Positions 8,226 to 18,163 are shown, counted from the first letter of the stretch. The stretch: 64,000 nt of DNA from Alphaproteobacteria bacterium (GCA_016125135.1 WGMJ01000005.1:1-64000); one strand, 5' to 3'. Made by a program: numbers and translations. The notes: generated by a model from the sequence alone, not told the origin.

Positions 8226-9589
8226 ACCGCTCTATTATTCAGCGCACTGTGTTTGCGTCCGTAGGTGAAGTAAATCACCAGCCCGATAACTGCCCATGCA
8301 AGGAAATACTGCCATGTAATGAGGGGTAGCCCGAGCATCAGGTAGAAATTCACACCAATACCGGCGATGGGCAGAAGCGGGAAGAACGGCGCACGGAATA
8401 CACGCACAAGGTCAGGCTTCTGGTAGCGCAGAACAAGCACACCCGCACATACAACCGTAAAGGCAAAGAGCGTACCGATACTCACAAGCTCGGCGAGTTT
8501 ACCCATAGGGGCAAAGCCGGCAAGCAGCGCAACAGCAATGCCGACAATCCATGTGGCAATCATAGGGGTGCCGTATTTCGGGCTCACCTTTGCAGCGAGG
8601 CCTGGCAATAAACCATCACGGCCCATTGCATAGAAAATACGTACCTGACCAAGTAGCAAGCCAAGCATGGCTGTCGTTAAACCAGCAATCGCACCAATTT
8701 TAATAAGCGGTGAAAGAATGCTGAGGTTGATATGGTCAAGTGCTGTTGCAATAGGCGCGGCAACGTTCAGCTCGGTGTAGGAGATAACGCCAACGAGCAC
8801 AGCCGCAACAAGCAAATACAGAATTGTACAAACACCGAGCGAACCTAAAATACCAACAGGCATATCTTTTTGCGGGTTTTTGGTTTCCTGTGCTGTTGTT
8901 GCAACAATATCGAAGCCCAGATAAGCGAAGAACACCAACGCAGCGCCTGTTACCACACCGTTAAAACCAAATGGCATAAAGGGTGTGTAATTCTCGAAAT
9001 TAACGTGGAAGAAGCCTGCCGCCACAAAAATAAGAATAACCGCAACTTTTAAAATTACGATGCCAAGGTTCACAACTGATGAAAGTTTTATGCCCAGGCT
9101 TAAAATAGTTGTTACCGCAAGGATGATAAGCATCGCGGGAATATTGGCAGAAGCTGTGAGTGCATCGGGTAATGGAATGCCGGACTCTTTTAAAAAGCTC
9201 GCAAGATAACCCGACCAGCCAATTGCAACGGCCGACGCACCGAAAGAAAGCTCAAGCACCAGCGCCCACCCGATAATCCAGGCAATAACCTCACCAAAGG
9301 CAACGTAAGAATAGGTATAGGCACTACCTGCAACAGGGAACATGGAAGCCAACTCGCTATAGCAGTAAGCGGCGAGGGCACAGGCAAAGCCGGATAAAAC
9401 AAATGACAGAATCACGGCCGGGCCGGCATGGAGGGCCGCGGCATGGCCAGAAAGTACGAAAATCCCCGCGCCAATCGTGGCACCTACGCCCAGCATGATG
9501 AGATCTGTAGCTGAAAGTGTGCGTCTGAGTGTCGATTCGTTGCTATGCGCAGCAATATCATCGATCGATTTAGTGCGGAATAAGTTCAT
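8222..9589 (-). CDS. APC-superfamily amino-acid permease (cationic amino-acid transporter type)
   Basis: 455 residues from the ATG at 9589, which follows an AGGGGGAA ribosome-binding site; an upstream in-frame start would add 16 residues but lacks one. About 12 hydrophobic segments. TM1 has GVGATIGAGIFVLSG, the APC substrate-binding helix break, and TM6 carries FFAYLGFD, as in cationic amino-acid transporters. It ends with a short basic tail. Likely role: proton- or exchange-driven uptake of amino acids across the inner membrane; specificity not readable. Confidence 0.92.
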   Translation of the reverse strand: MNLFRTKSIDDIAAHSNESTLRRTLSATDLIMLGVGATIGAGIFVLSGHAAALHAGPAVILSFVLSGFACALAAYCYSELASMFPVAGSAYTYSYVAFGEVIAWIIGWALVLELSFGASAVAIGWSGYLASFLKESGIPLPDALTASANIPAMLIILAVTTILSLGIKLSSVVNLGIVILKVAVILIFVAAGFFHVNFENYTPFMPFGFNGVVTGAALVFFAYLGFDIVATTAQETKNPQKDMPVGILGSLGVCTILYLLVAAVLVGVISYTELNVAAPIATALDHINLSILSPLIKIGAIAGLTTAMLGLLLGQVRIFYAMGRDGLLPGLAAKVSPKYGTPMIATWIVGIAVALLAGFAPMGKLAELVSIGTLFAFTVVCAGVLVLRYQKPDLVRVFRAPFFPLLPIAGIGVNFYLMLGLPLITWQYFLAWAVIGLVIYFTYGRKHSALNNRAV

Positions 9590-9718
9590 GATTCCCCCTT
9601 GTTCAGGGAAGCATGGAGGGGCTAACCTATTCTGCAAAGGGGCTATTTCTATAAGTATGGAATAGCCTGTTGAAAACTTTTACTCATTTCTTGAGTTAAG
9701 CGCCTAAAAATGTTGATT

Positions 9719-9746
9719 TTGAACATACTCCAACACTTTATATATA
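9719..9746 (+). promoter_or_regulatory. Putative sigma-70 promoter of the coiled-coil gene, leaderless
   Basis: TTGAAC (9719-9724), a 16-base spacer and TATATA (9741-9746). Transcription would start around 9753-9756, at the ATG itself (9756). No ribosome-binding site precedes the ATG, which fits a leaderless mRNA. Seen by eye only. Confidence 0.45.
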
Positions 9747-9755
9747 GGCCCCATC

Positions 9756-12700
9756 ATGACTTTCCAGAACGTTGCACCCAACGCTGTAAAAGATTTTGCA
9801 AAACCATCGGAACCATCCGACGGGAAGGTAAAAGCAGATGAGGTTGTTGCACAGGAAAAACCAAAAACGGAAGCGTTTGTGGGTAACCCGCAAAATATCA
9901 ACAAGGATGCTGCATCGAGCCCGTTAAAGATACGCGCCGTTGCTTATTCGAAAGCAGAAAATCGTCCGCAGTCACGCCCTGCAGAGTCGCGCACCGCTGC
10001 CGATGAGAGCAAGATTTCACTTACACCTGCTGTCGAGCAATATCTGCGCCGTGACGCACAAGCTAAAAACGTTTCCAGAAATGAATTTATTGCACCCCCT
10101 GCGCAATCCACTTCACTAGAGCAGCCATTATGGCTGCAAGTGCTTTCAGCAGCGGGCTGGACAGTTGTGGCGCTATGGTCAGTCTTCGTTGTTTACCATT
10201 TAGGCAAAAACGGGTTCTTCACAACAGGGCAGGTTTTCTCGAACCCTGTCATGGGAAGCCTTGCCTTGGCGGGTGTTCTGGCACCTGCTGCTATGTGGGC
10301 GATCGTTCTTGGCTCACTTGTACGTAAATCAGACGCACGCCTGTATGGTGAAGCGCTGAAAGATGAATTGCGCCAGATCATCATCCCGACTGATGAAACA
10401 GCGCAGTATGTTCACAAAAACCTGACTCTTCTAACTCAAGAAGCCGCAACATTCTCGGCAACAGCACGCACCGCCCTTCAGGGTATCCAGAAAGTGCGCC
10501 AAGCTTTGCGTACAGAAGCGGGTGAGTTTAGTGGCCTTGCGAATAAAACAGAATTCCAGATCGAACGCCTGACAGAAGTTTTGCAAACACGCGTGAAATC
10601 ACTTTCTGATGCGACAACGGAAATTGAAACCCGTACAGGCACCGTTGAGAAGGCAATGGCAGACGGTGAAGGCAAAGTGAACACCATGCTTTCACGCCTG
10701 AAAGGTAAGAGCGATGAAATTACCACAAGCCTTGATACAACGTTTGGCAAGTTCGATGGTTTGGTAACAGCCTCTGTTGGCCGTTTGCAGGGCGTTGGTG
10801 AGCATTTCGACAAACAGATCGAGAAGCTTGATGGAGCAACAGCGCAGATTGAAGGTAGCGCGAAAACATTGCTTGAAAAACTCACAGCACAATCGACCAG
10901 TTACGAGAGCATGGCAAAAGAAACCATGGGTAAGCTGGAAACAACATCAGGTACAATCACAGAACAAAGCCGCCAGATGCAGGCCGGCGTTCAAAGCCTT
11001 TCATCGCAGCTTGAGCGCACACTCTCGATTATCGGCGAAACATCACAGAAAATTGACCGCGCAGGCCAAACGCTTTCTGACCAAGCGCAAGCCGTTGATG
11101 TAAAGCTCAGCGACCAGATCCAGAAGCTGCAAGATACAATGACCCGCATGCGTTCCGACAGCCAGATGCTGGAAGGTACAGGCGAGGCCGTTGCCGCGCA
11201 AATGACAGATGTTCTTTCATCTGTTTTACATGGTTTCGAGAAAATGAATTCAGGTCTTCTCCGCTCGCTTGAACAAGTGAAGAGCGCTGTTACAGAGAAA
11301 GCCGATACGGTTGAAGCGCTTTACACGCAAACGACAGAAGGGCTGCAAGGCCTTGCGCAGCAACAGGGTGTGAAGCAGGAGAAACTGCAAGTTATGTTGC
11401 AAGCACTTGCACAACAATATGACCGCGCGAAAGAATTGAGCCTCGCGGTTGAGCAGATTACGACGAAACTCGAGAATAGCTCTGACCGTCAATCGGTACA
11501 GGTGCAAAGACTAGGTGCAGATGTTGATGTCATCTTGCAAAAACTTGACGAGCAGGTCGATAAACCGTTCGCCCGTATTCAGGAAAGCGTCCGCAGCGTT
11601 GATGATCTTTACGAAGGTATTGAAAGCCGTCTGGGTACGAAGATTCGCGAAATTGAAGATGCAAGCCAGCGTTCTTATAACCGTGCGGAGACAATCCGTC
11701 AGGCACTGAAAGAGCAGGCGCAGGATATCGCAAGTGTTTCAGGCCAGGTGCAGGAGAAGGCAAATAATATCCTTTCTGCTATGCAGGACCACCAAGCGGT
11801 TTCACGCCAGCAGGCGCAAGATCATATTGTACGCCTTGAGCGCATCCACGAGACACTCAAAGGTAGCGTGCAGTTGCTTGATCAAGTGGCAGAGCAGTCA
11901 AAAGACCGGATGATGGACGGTAAGGAAGCGATTATCGAGCAAACGAACCTGTTCCAGTCATCACGCGAGAAAATTGTAACGGATATCAATACAATTCAAG
12001 AAACACTGGTTGCGGCGCAGAAGCAATTACAACTCTCGGCGGGTGACTCACGCGCACAACTTGAAGATGTCTACACGCAAGTACAAGAAGTGCTGGGTGA
12101 TTTCACGCCGTCCTTCGAGAAGGCGGTTACACAAGCACAGAGTGTCCGCGAAGAGCTGGCTGATCTGAACCAGACAATCGATAACAAGTGTGATGCACAG
12201 CTTGAAAGGCTTTCAGCACTGGGCAGTGATTTCGACAACAAAACGAAGAAAATGGAAGAGACAGGAAATGTTCTTTCTACGCAGCTTCGTGGTGCGACAA
12301 CAGCGCTTGAGGATCGTCTTACAGAAATCGAGAAGGCTGCTGTGGATGCAGAAGGCCGTATGGGTGTTGTTCGCCGTACATTGCAAGAGCAGGCTGAAGA
12401 TATTCATCTTGTTGTGGATCAGGCCGAAAGCAAGGTTGATAAATTCTCGAGCCACCTCGTGAAAACAACACATGATCTGTCTGAAAACGTATCGCAAACG
12501 GCAAACCGCTTCGAAGCCATGATGACAGGCTTTGATGATCTTGCCCGCCATGTCGATGCCAAAGGGCAGGATATTGTGGCCCGTCTTGTTGATACAGGAA
12601 AAGACGTGCGTGATGAAGTTAGCGCGCTCGAGTACAAAACAAATAATGTTGTGCTTAAAACGCAAGACCTTATCGGCACACTTACAGGCGAAAGCACGAA

Positions 12701-13544
12701 GCTGGCCGAAGGGTCACGTGCAGGGCTTATCGAGCTGCAAAAAGCTGGTGATTCTATGGCGCTACGTGCCCGCGAGTTCGAAGAATACATGAAGTCATCC
12801 CTCCGTTCGTCAGCACATTACAGTTCAGAGCTGAAAGTACATACACAAGCCGTTGCCGACGCAGCGCAAGTGGCTGTCGAGAAAGTGGCAGCGCACATGG
12901 CAGCGCTTGCGGCACCTGTTCGTGATATCAAGAAGGTTACAGATGAAAGTGCGAATTATCTGGCGAAACAACGCGAAGAACTGCAGAACGAAGTGAAGCA
13001 GTTGCAGCAAGTGATCCAGAAAATTACGCACAACATGACAGATGTTACTGCCGCTTACGTGCGCCAGACAGACCTGCTGGAAAAAGCCAGCGGCGATGCG
13101 CAGGACAAAGTGGCACAGCTTCGGAGTGCGCAGGGGGCGGCCCAGCAATCATACTTTATGGGCTCCACGAAGTTTATTATCGAGAGCTTGCACTCATTGG
13201 CCATCGACGTATCCCGTATGCTGGAAGGCGACGTGAACGAGAAAGCGCTACGCGCCTACCAGAAAGGCGATGCAACAGCCTTTACGCGTCGTCTGGTTAA
13301 TCTGGAAGGTCAGGTGCCTGCCGAGAAAATCCAGAAGAAATATCAGGAGGACAGCGAATTCCGTGCCTATGTGCAGAAATACTGCCGCCAGTACGAAGAT
13401 ATCTGGCAGAAGGCTGACGAAACTGACAGCGCAAGCTTGTTGCAGTCTGTTTTCCTCTCCAGCGATGTTGGCAAGCTGTATTTCTGGCTGTGTCAGGCCG
13501 TTGGCCGCCAGCCTGTATCGGTGAAAGAACGCCCTGCGGCCTAA
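9756..13544 (+). CDS. Giant membrane-anchored coiled-coil protein
   Basis: 1262 residues. Residues 1-120 are a disordered, Pro/Ala/Lys-rich cytosolic tail. Two membrane helices follow at about 126-148 and 164-188. Residues about 200-1140 are an almost unbroken coiled coil rich in Gln/Glu/Lys/Ser/Thr with recurrent Q-K-L-D units. Residues about 1145-1262 form a compact C-terminal domain ending in SSDVGKLYFWLCQAVGR. The architecture (two N-terminal TM helices, long cytosolic coiled coil) is like the polarity factor TipN of Caulobacter, but homology cannot be shown here. A structural, polar or chromosome-organising role is an inference. Monocistronic, or co-transcribed with the HAD gene 73 bases downstream. 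Confidence 0.85.
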   Translation: MTFQNVAPNAVKDFAKPSEPSDGKVKADEVVAQEKPKTEAFVGNPQNINKDAASSPLKIRAVAYSKAENRPQSRPAESRTAADESKISLTPAVEQYLRRDAQAKNVSRNEFIAPPAQSTSLEQPLWLQVLSAAGWTVVALWSVFVVYHLGKNGFFTTGQVFSNPVMGSLALAGVLAPAAMWAIVLGSLVRKSDARLYGEALKDELRQIIIPTDETAQYVHKNLTLLTQEAATFSATARTALQGIQKVRQALRTEAGEFSGLANKTEFQIERLTEVLQTRVKSLSDATTEIETRTGTVEKAMADGEGKVNTMLSRLKGKSDEITTSLDTTFGKFDGLVTASVGRLQGVGEHFDKQIEKLDGATAQIEGSAKTLLEKLTAQSTSYESMAKETMGKLETTSGTITEQSRQMQAGVQSLSSQLERTLSIIGETSQKIDRAGQTLSDQAQAVDVKLSDQIQKLQDTMTRMRSDSQMLEGTGEAVAAQMTDVLSSVLHGFEKMNSGLLRSLEQVKSAVTEKADTVEALYTQTTEGLQGLAQQQGVKQEKLQVMLQALAQQYDRAKELSLAVEQITTKLENSSDRQSVQVQRLGADVDVILQKLDEQVDKPFARIQESVRSVDDLYEGIESRLGTKIREIEDASQRSYNRAETIRQALKEQAQDIASVSGQVQEKANNILSAMQDHQAVSRQQAQDHIVRLERIHETLKGSVQLLDQVAEQSKDRMMDGKEAIIEQTNLFQSSREKIVTDINTIQETLVAAQKQLQLSAGDSRAQLEDVYTQVQEVLGDFTPSFEKAVTQAQSVREELADLNQTIDNKCDAQLERLSALGSDFDNKTKKMEETGNVLSTQLRGATTALEDRLTEIEKAAVDAEGRMGVVRRTLQEQAEDIHLVVDQAESKVDKFSSHLVKTTHDLSENVSQTANRFEAMMTGFDDLARHVDAKGQDIVARLVDTGKDVRDEVSALEYKTNNVVLKTQDLIGTLTGESTKLAEGSRAGLIELQKAGDSMALRAREFEEYMKSSLRSSAHYSSELKVHTQAVADAAQVAVEKVAAHMAALAAPVRDIKKVTDESANYLAKQREELQNEVKQLQQVIQKITHNMTDVTAAYVRQTDLLEKASGDAQDKVAQLRSAQGAAQQSYFMGSTKFIIESLHSLAIDVSRMLEGDVNEKALRAYQKGDATAFTRRLVNLEGQVPAEKIQKKYQEDSEFRAYVQKYCRQYEDIWQKADETDSASLLQSVFLSSDVGKLYFWLCQAVGRQPVSVKERPAA

Positions 13545-13617
13545 AGGCGGCACTAGACTGGCAAAATCAGCCGTGGGTGCTATTATTACTGGTTATTAAA
13601 AAGGCTGATTCTGCGTT

Positions 13618-14580
13618 ATGTTATCCACGAAGATATGCGAGGGTGTATCCGATATTTCAGATAGCTATATGGGCTTTCTGATAGACCCGTCCGTTCTGCA
13701 TGACGGTACACAGTTGCATGAAGGTGTTCTGTCTGTTTTCCACGAAATGGAAGAGCGCAAGAAATTCGTTATTCTGCTTTCGAACTCTGATCAGCGTGCA
13801 AATACGCTTAAAGAAAATCTGAAAAAGATCGGCCTTGGCCCCAGCCTTTACCAGAAATGCATTACAGCCGGCGAATTTTTCCATGAGGGGATGAAAGATC
13901 GCACCGATACATTGTTCTATGATGTCGGGCGTAAATTCTTTCTGTTCGGGCTGAATGAAAAACACCCCGCGCTTGAAGATCTGGATATTGAATGTGTTGA
14001 TACTGTAAAAGATGCAGAGGCAATTCTCATCCATGGTATGGGCAAACTTGCAAAGCCTATACACGAACTTGATGCGGATTTGCGCGAGATTGCCCGCCGC
14101 CGGATGAAGATATTCTGTTTCTACCCCGACAGCCGCGGGCTTATATTCTCGAACTATATTATGGGCATGGGGTTGGTTGTGCGCCGCCTGCAAGAAATGG
14201 GCGCAGTGGTAAACTTTATCGGCAAGCCGTATAAACCTGTTTTCAATTATTGCACAAAGCTTCTGCAAGAGCAGGGCATCTTCCCCGCGCAGTCCGTTAT
14301 CATTGGTGACACGATGGCGCATGATATTCTGGGCGGTATGCTGGCAGGGATGGACAGCTGCCTGATCCGTACAGGGTTGCATGCGGGCGCGTTCAGGCAG
14401 GTAAAGAGCCTGAAGGATCTCGAGAAGGCAATTTCTACACTTGTGGCACAATATAACAATGCGCGGCCAACTTACCTTGCTGACCGCTTTAAATGGGGCA
14501 AAGCGCTGCCCGACCGCAAACACCGCAAACGTAAAGCAGGTGCGCGTGAGCGTAAAGTGCGCCTGAGCCCGCGAATATAA
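13618..14580 (+). CDS. HAD-superfamily (subclass IIA, NagD-like) phosphatase
   Basis: 320 residues. Motif I is LIDPSVLHDG with the nucleophile Asp23; the family form is DVWGVLHDG, so the +2 residue is Ser here. Motif II is ILLSNS, and motifs III/IV are FIGKPY (Lys) and IIGDTMAHDILGGMLAG. This matches the alphaproteobacterial HAD-IIA group often annotated as TIGR01459, thought to be sugar- or nucleotide-phosphatases. The C-terminal 45 residues are strongly basic (RKHRKRKAGARERK) and look disordered, perhaps nucleic-acid binding. It is followed 3 bases later by the ABC exporter gene. Confidence 0.85.
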   Translation: MLSTKICEGVSDISDSYMGFLIDPSVLHDGTQLHEGVLSVFHEMEERKKFVILLSNSDQRANTLKENLKKIGLGPSLYQKCITAGEFFHEGMKDRTDTLFYDVGRKFFLFGLNEKHPALEDLDIECVDTVKDAEAILIHGMGKLAKPIHELDADLREIARRRMKIFCFYPDSRGLIFSNYIMGMGLVVRRLQEMGAVVNFIGKPYKPVFNYCTKLLQEQGIFPAQSVIIGDTMAHDILGGMLAGMDSCLIRTGLHAGAFRQVKSLKDLEKAISTLVAQYNNARPTYLADRFKWGKALPDRKHRKRKAGARERKVRLSPRI

Positions 14581-14583
14581 GCC

Positions 14584-16368
14584 ATGCCAGCAAAACAACG
14601 AAAGCCTATAAAAGATACTTGGCCGCTTCTCAGGCGGCTCTTGAAGACGTATTTATGGCCCTATAAGAACCAGCTATTTCTGGCTGTGTTTTATATGGTG
14701 ATCGCGGCTGGCGCTGTTGCGTCTTTTGCAAAGTTATTACAGCCGGTGCTGGATGAAGCGCTGATCGCTGCGCAAAATGACCCGCATAACTGGTTCCCGC
14801 AAGTGTTACCCTTGGCTGTACAGGTGCTGCTGACATTTATTATCAGTGGCATGGCGACCTACATGCATACAATTACAATGAATAAAATCAGCCAAACGGT
14901 GATTGGCGATATTCAAAGTGATCTCTTCAGCCATTTACTAACGATGGATATGGCCTATTTCCAGTCCCAGCCTAGCGGGCATTTAGTTTCGGGCGTTGTG
15001 AATGATGTGAATGTTATGCGCGCTGCCGTAACTGATAGTATTACAGGTATTGGCAAGAATATACTTACGCTTATTCTACTGGTCGGCGTTATGTTCTATC
15101 AGGATTGGACGCTGGCATTACTCGCAATAACGGTTTTTCCGCTAGCGATATGGGCGCTGACTTACGTGGGTAAACGCTTGCGCAAAATTTCTCATACGTT
15201 GCAAAGTGAAAATGCAAGCCTGATGAGCGCCCTCACAATGATCTTCCAAGGCATACGCAGTGTCCAGGCCTACGGGCAGGAAAATTTCGAACGTGTGCGG
15301 GCTGGAAAAGCGATCCGTGCTGTGCGTCAGCTCAACATCAAGGCCGTGCGTATTGGTAATCTCACAACACCTTTGAACGAGATACTTGTAGGGGTCGTTG
15401 TATTCGGGTTCATTCTCTATGGTTCTTACCGCATTGCGCAGGGTGATTTGACGCCAGGTAGTCTTGTCTCGTTTATTGGTGCTTTTGCACTGGCCTACGA
15501 GCCTATGAAAAAACTGGCCAAGCTGAATGTCGCCCTACAATTGGCCATGGGCGCTGCCGAGCGTGTAACCGAACGGCTCGATATGAAGTCACAGATTATA
15601 AACCATCCGCAGGCCGGCCCGCTCGAGCTTGCTGGCGCGCCTGAAATAGTCTTTGAAAATGTGTCGTTCCGTTACACGCAGGAAGATCTACCGGTCTTGC
15701 AAAATATCAATCTGGTTATACCTGCCGGCAAAACCGTGGCGCTGGTAGGGGCTTCAGGGGCCGGTAAAACAACAATCATGAATCTCATCCCGCGTTTCTA
15801 TGACCCCGCCGCAGGGCGTATTCTCGTGAACAGGCATGATATACGCTACCTGACTCTCGAAAGTCTCAGAGACCATATGGCGCTTGTGTCGCAACAGGTC
15901 ATTATTTTTGATGATACAGTTGAAGCCAATATCGCCTATGGCGCGCCGAATGTTTCGCAAGAAAATGTTATAGCGGCTGCCAAAGCCGCGGCTGCCGACG
16001 AATTTATAAAAGGCCTGCCGCAGGGTTACCAAACACAGCTTGGTGAAAACGGCGCAAGGCTTTCAGGCGGGCAACGTCAACGCATAGCCATTGCTCGCGC
16101 TATCCTTCGGAATGCATCAATATTACTGCTTGATGAGGCTACGTCGGCGCTTGACCAAGAGGCAGAACATTTTGTGAAGGAAGCGCTGGAAAAGCTGGGC
16201 GAGGGGCGTACAACGCTTGTTATTGCACACCGGCTTAGCACCGTTCAGAACGCAGATGAGATTATTGTGATGGATGCCGGACAAATTGCCGAGCGTGGCA
16301 CCCATGAAGCGCTTTTAAAGCAAAAGGGAATATACCACCGCCTTTATGAGGCGGGAGGGTTGTTCTAA
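14584..16368 (+). CDS. MsbA-like ABC exporter (fused permease-ATPase)
   Basis: 594 residues. The first ~330 form a six-helix ABC exporter membrane domain. The ATPase domain has Walker A GASGAGKTT, Q-loop VSQQVIIFDD, signature [14 protein letters not shown], Walker B ILLLDEATSALD and switch His in VIAHRLS. It works as a homodimer in the inner membrane and likely flips lipid A-core or other lipids, as MsbA does. It is the second gene of a tightly packed run (HAD, ABC, hydrolase, DUF192) and its stop shares one base with the next start (TAATG). Confidence 0.92.
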   Translation: MPAKQRKPIKDTWPLLRRLLKTYLWPYKNQLFLAVFYMVIAAGAVASFAKLLQPVLDEALIAAQNDPHNWFPQVLPLAVQVLLTFIISGMATYMHTITMNKISQTVIGDIQSDLFSHLLTMDMAYFQSQPSGHLVSGVVNDVNVMRAAVTDSITGIGKNILTLILLVGVMFYQDWTLALLAITVFPLAIWALTYVGKRLRKISHTLQSENASLMSALTMIFQGIRSVQAYGQENFERVRAGKAIRAVRQLNIKAVRIGNLTTPLNEILVGVVVFGFILYGSYRIAQGDLTPGSLVSFIGAFALAYEPMKKLAKLNVALQLAMGAAERVTERLDMKSQIINHPQAGPLELAGAPEIVFENVSFRYTQEDLPVLQNINLVIPAGKTVALVGASGAGKTTIMNLIPRFYDPAAGRILVNRHDIRYLTLESLRDHMALVSQQVIIFDDTVEANIAYGAPNVSQENVIAAAKAAAADEFIKGLPQGYQTQLGENGARLSGGQRQRIAIARAILRNASILLLDEATSALDQEAEHFVKEALEKLGEGRTTLVIAHRLSTVQNADEIIVMDAGQIAERGTHEALLKQKGIYHRLYEAGGLF

Positions 16369-17201
16369 TGCTGAAGAAAAATATCCGGCTGGCAGTTTTT
16401 CTCTTTGCCATCATCTATGCCTGTATCCTTTCGGCCAGTTTTTTCTTCCAGCGAAACATGATGTATTTCCCGCCTATAGGTTTGCCACCATTGGAGGAAG
16501 CAGCCGCACAGGGCTATGAAATTGTGCAAGTTAAAACAGAAGATGGCCTGACACTTAAAACTCTTTATAAAGCGCCTGAAAGCCCTAATAAAAACCCTAA
16601 GGGGGCTATTCTTGTTTTTCACGGTAACGGGAGTTCGGCCCTTTATGAACGCCACCGCACGGATTTTTTCAATAGTCTCGGCCTTGCCGTTATGTTGGGA
16701 GAGTATCGCGGCTATTCCCACAATGAAGGCAAACCAACCGAGAGCGGGTTGATCAAGGACGCACAAGCGCAATATGAGGCGTTAATGGCACGGGGCTTCA
16801 AGCCTGAAAACATCTACCTCTATGGCCATTCTCTTGGTACGGCAGTTTCGCTGGCACTTGCAGAGAATAAAAAGGTAGGCGGCATTATTCTTGAAACACC
16901 TTTTCTCTCTGCGCTCACGCTTGCTCATGGCGCCATTCACTTTATGCCTGATTTCCTGATTAATATTATCATGCGTGATAATTACAGAAGCGACGAGCGT
17001 ATTACAAAAATAGACGCGCCCTTTCTATTCCTTATTGCAGGCAAAGACACAATTGTGCCAAATGAAAGCTCGGAAGCGCTTTATAATCTGGCGCGCGGTA
17101 AAAAAGAGAAAGCCTTTTTCCCTACTGCTAATCATGTGAATATATGGGATTTTGATGTTCACACGCCGATCCGAAAATTTATGGAAGATATTACGCAATG
17201 A
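16368..17201 (+). CDS. Alpha/beta hydrolase, membrane-anchored BEM46/ABHD13-like
   Basis: 277 residues. An N-terminal hydrophobic helix (about 8-26) anchors it or serves as a signal. The hydrolase core has HGNGSS (oxyanion region), nucleophile elbow YGHSLGT with Ser155, Asp227 in AGKDTIVP and His256 in TANHVN, so the catalytic triad is complete. The order and the short loops match the BEM46-like family. Substrate unknown; the position after an MsbA-like exporter suggests lipid or envelope work. Overlaps the ABC gene by one base and the DUF192 gene by four. Confidence 0.88.
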   Translation: MLKKNIRLAVFLFAIIYACILSASFFFQRNMMYFPPIGLPPLEEAAAQGYEIVQVKTEDGLTLKTLYKAPESPNKNPKGAILVFHGNGSSALYERHRTDFFNSLGLAVMLGEYRGYSHNEGKPTESGLIKDAQAQYEALMARGFKPENIYLYGHSLGTAVSLALAENKKVGGIILETPFLSALTLAHGAIHFMPDFLINIIMRDNYRSDERITKIDAPFLFLIAGKDTIVPNESSEALYNLARGKKEKAFFPTANHVNIWDFDVHTPIRKFMEDITQ

Positions 17202-17650
17202 AACTACGCATCCGGCTTTTAATGTTTTTTTGTCTTGTATCGCTGCCTGCCTGCGCAAAAGAAAACACAGAAATGCTCCGTATAATTACGGCTACAGGAA
17301 AGGCTTACAAATTCCATGTCGAGCTTGCCGCAACACCCGAACAAAAGGCGCAGGGGCTTATGGGGCGTGAAAAGCTAGCGCGTGACGAAGGCATGCTTTT
17401 CACCTTTACGGGTGAGAAGCTGCGAGGCTTCTGGATGAAGAATGTACCCATCCCGCTTGATATGATCTTTATTAAACATGACGGCACAATTGCGCATATT
17501 CACCATAGGGCAAAACCCAATGATGAAACTGTGATTTCCTCGGAATTACCTGTAAATGGCGCGCTGGAAATCGCAGGCGGCCTTGCGCAAAAACTCGGTA
17601 TAAGCGAGGGTGATAAAGTAGAGTTTCGATTGTTTGAAACAAAGTACTGA
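17198..17650 (+). CDS. DUF192-family periplasmic protein
   Basis: 150 residues with a signal peptide (LLMFFCLVSLPACAKEN; either cleavage after ACA or a weak lipobox at LPAC). The DUF192 core is clear: ATPEQKAQGLMGREKL, GMLFTF, FWMKNVPIPLDMIFI and LEIAGGLAQKLGI. The family is widespread, small and beta-rich, with no settled function. Start overlaps the hydrolase stop (ATGA), making it the last gene of the operon beginning at 13618. Confidence 0.88.
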   Translation: MKLRIRLLMFFCLVSLPACAKENTEMLRIITATGKAYKFHVELAATPEQKAQGLMGREKLARDEGMLFTFTGEKLRGFWMKNVPIPLDMIFIKHDGTIAHIHHRAKPNDETVISSELPVNGALEIAGGLAQKLGISEGDKVEFRLFETKY

Positions 17651-17704
17651 ACGTTGTTCAATTAAGATTGTGGTTTAACTTTTTGTAAGTAATGAAATAA
17701 AAAA

Positions 17705-18163
17705 ATGAAATTAAGGCCAGCAAACTTAGATGATATACCCGCTTTAATGGGGCTCCAGAAAAATATTATTGAATATGAAAGATCATTTGATTCTGGCATA
17801 CGTGCCAATGCAATTTATTATTCTCAGGATAGGCTAGAAGAAATTATACAAAGCGACACGGGAAAAGTAGTTGTTATTGATGCCGAGAACAAGCTTATGG
17901 GGTGTGGTTTTGGGACAATTACAGAATCATCAGGTTGGGATGCCTTCGATAAAAAAGGCTATGTTGGCATGATGTATGTTGACCCTGCTCTAAGAGGAAA
18001 AGGGTTTGGTAAAAAGATATTAGAATATATTTTGAATTGGTTTTCTGAGAAAGATATTTTGGATGTTCAATTAAATGTGTATCCTAACAATACGCGAGCA
18101 TTGGAGTTGTACAGGTCATATGGCTTTGAAGATCATCTCATGTATATGAGAAAGCTAAAATAG
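17705..18163 (+). CDS. GNAT-family N-acetyltransferase, AT-rich
   Basis: 152 residues. Motif A is VGMMYVDPALRGKGFGKKIL with the R-G-K-G-F-G-K acetyl-CoA loop, and LNVYPNNTRALELYRSYGF is the usual motif B, as in RimI-like enzymes. Substrate unknown. The gene is visibly richer in A and T than its neighbours (many TTA, ATA, AAA, GAT codons) and stands alone between a terminating operon and tRNA-Pro. That composition and the tRNA next to it fit recent acquisition. Confidence 0.86.
   Translation: MKLRPANLDDIPALMGLQKNIIEYERSFDSGIRANAIYYSQDRLEEIIQSDTGKVVVIDAENKLMGCGFGTITESSGWDAFDKKGYVGMMYVDPALRGKGFGKKILEYILNWFSEKDILDVQLNVYPNNTRALELYRSYGFEDHLMYMRKLK

Noticed and set aside
13565-13610. Inverted repeat AATCAGCC / GGCTGATT as terminator
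   Set aside because: The loop is 30 bases and no T-run follows, so it is a weak hairpin. It may still be a regulatory structure.
13619-13627. DnaA box near TTATCCAC
   Set aside because: TTATCCACG is one base off and stands alone, inside the HAD start codons, so not an origin.
13657-14598. Long minus-strand frame
   Set aside because: It is antisense to the HAD phosphatase gene, has no ribosome site and shows no domain.
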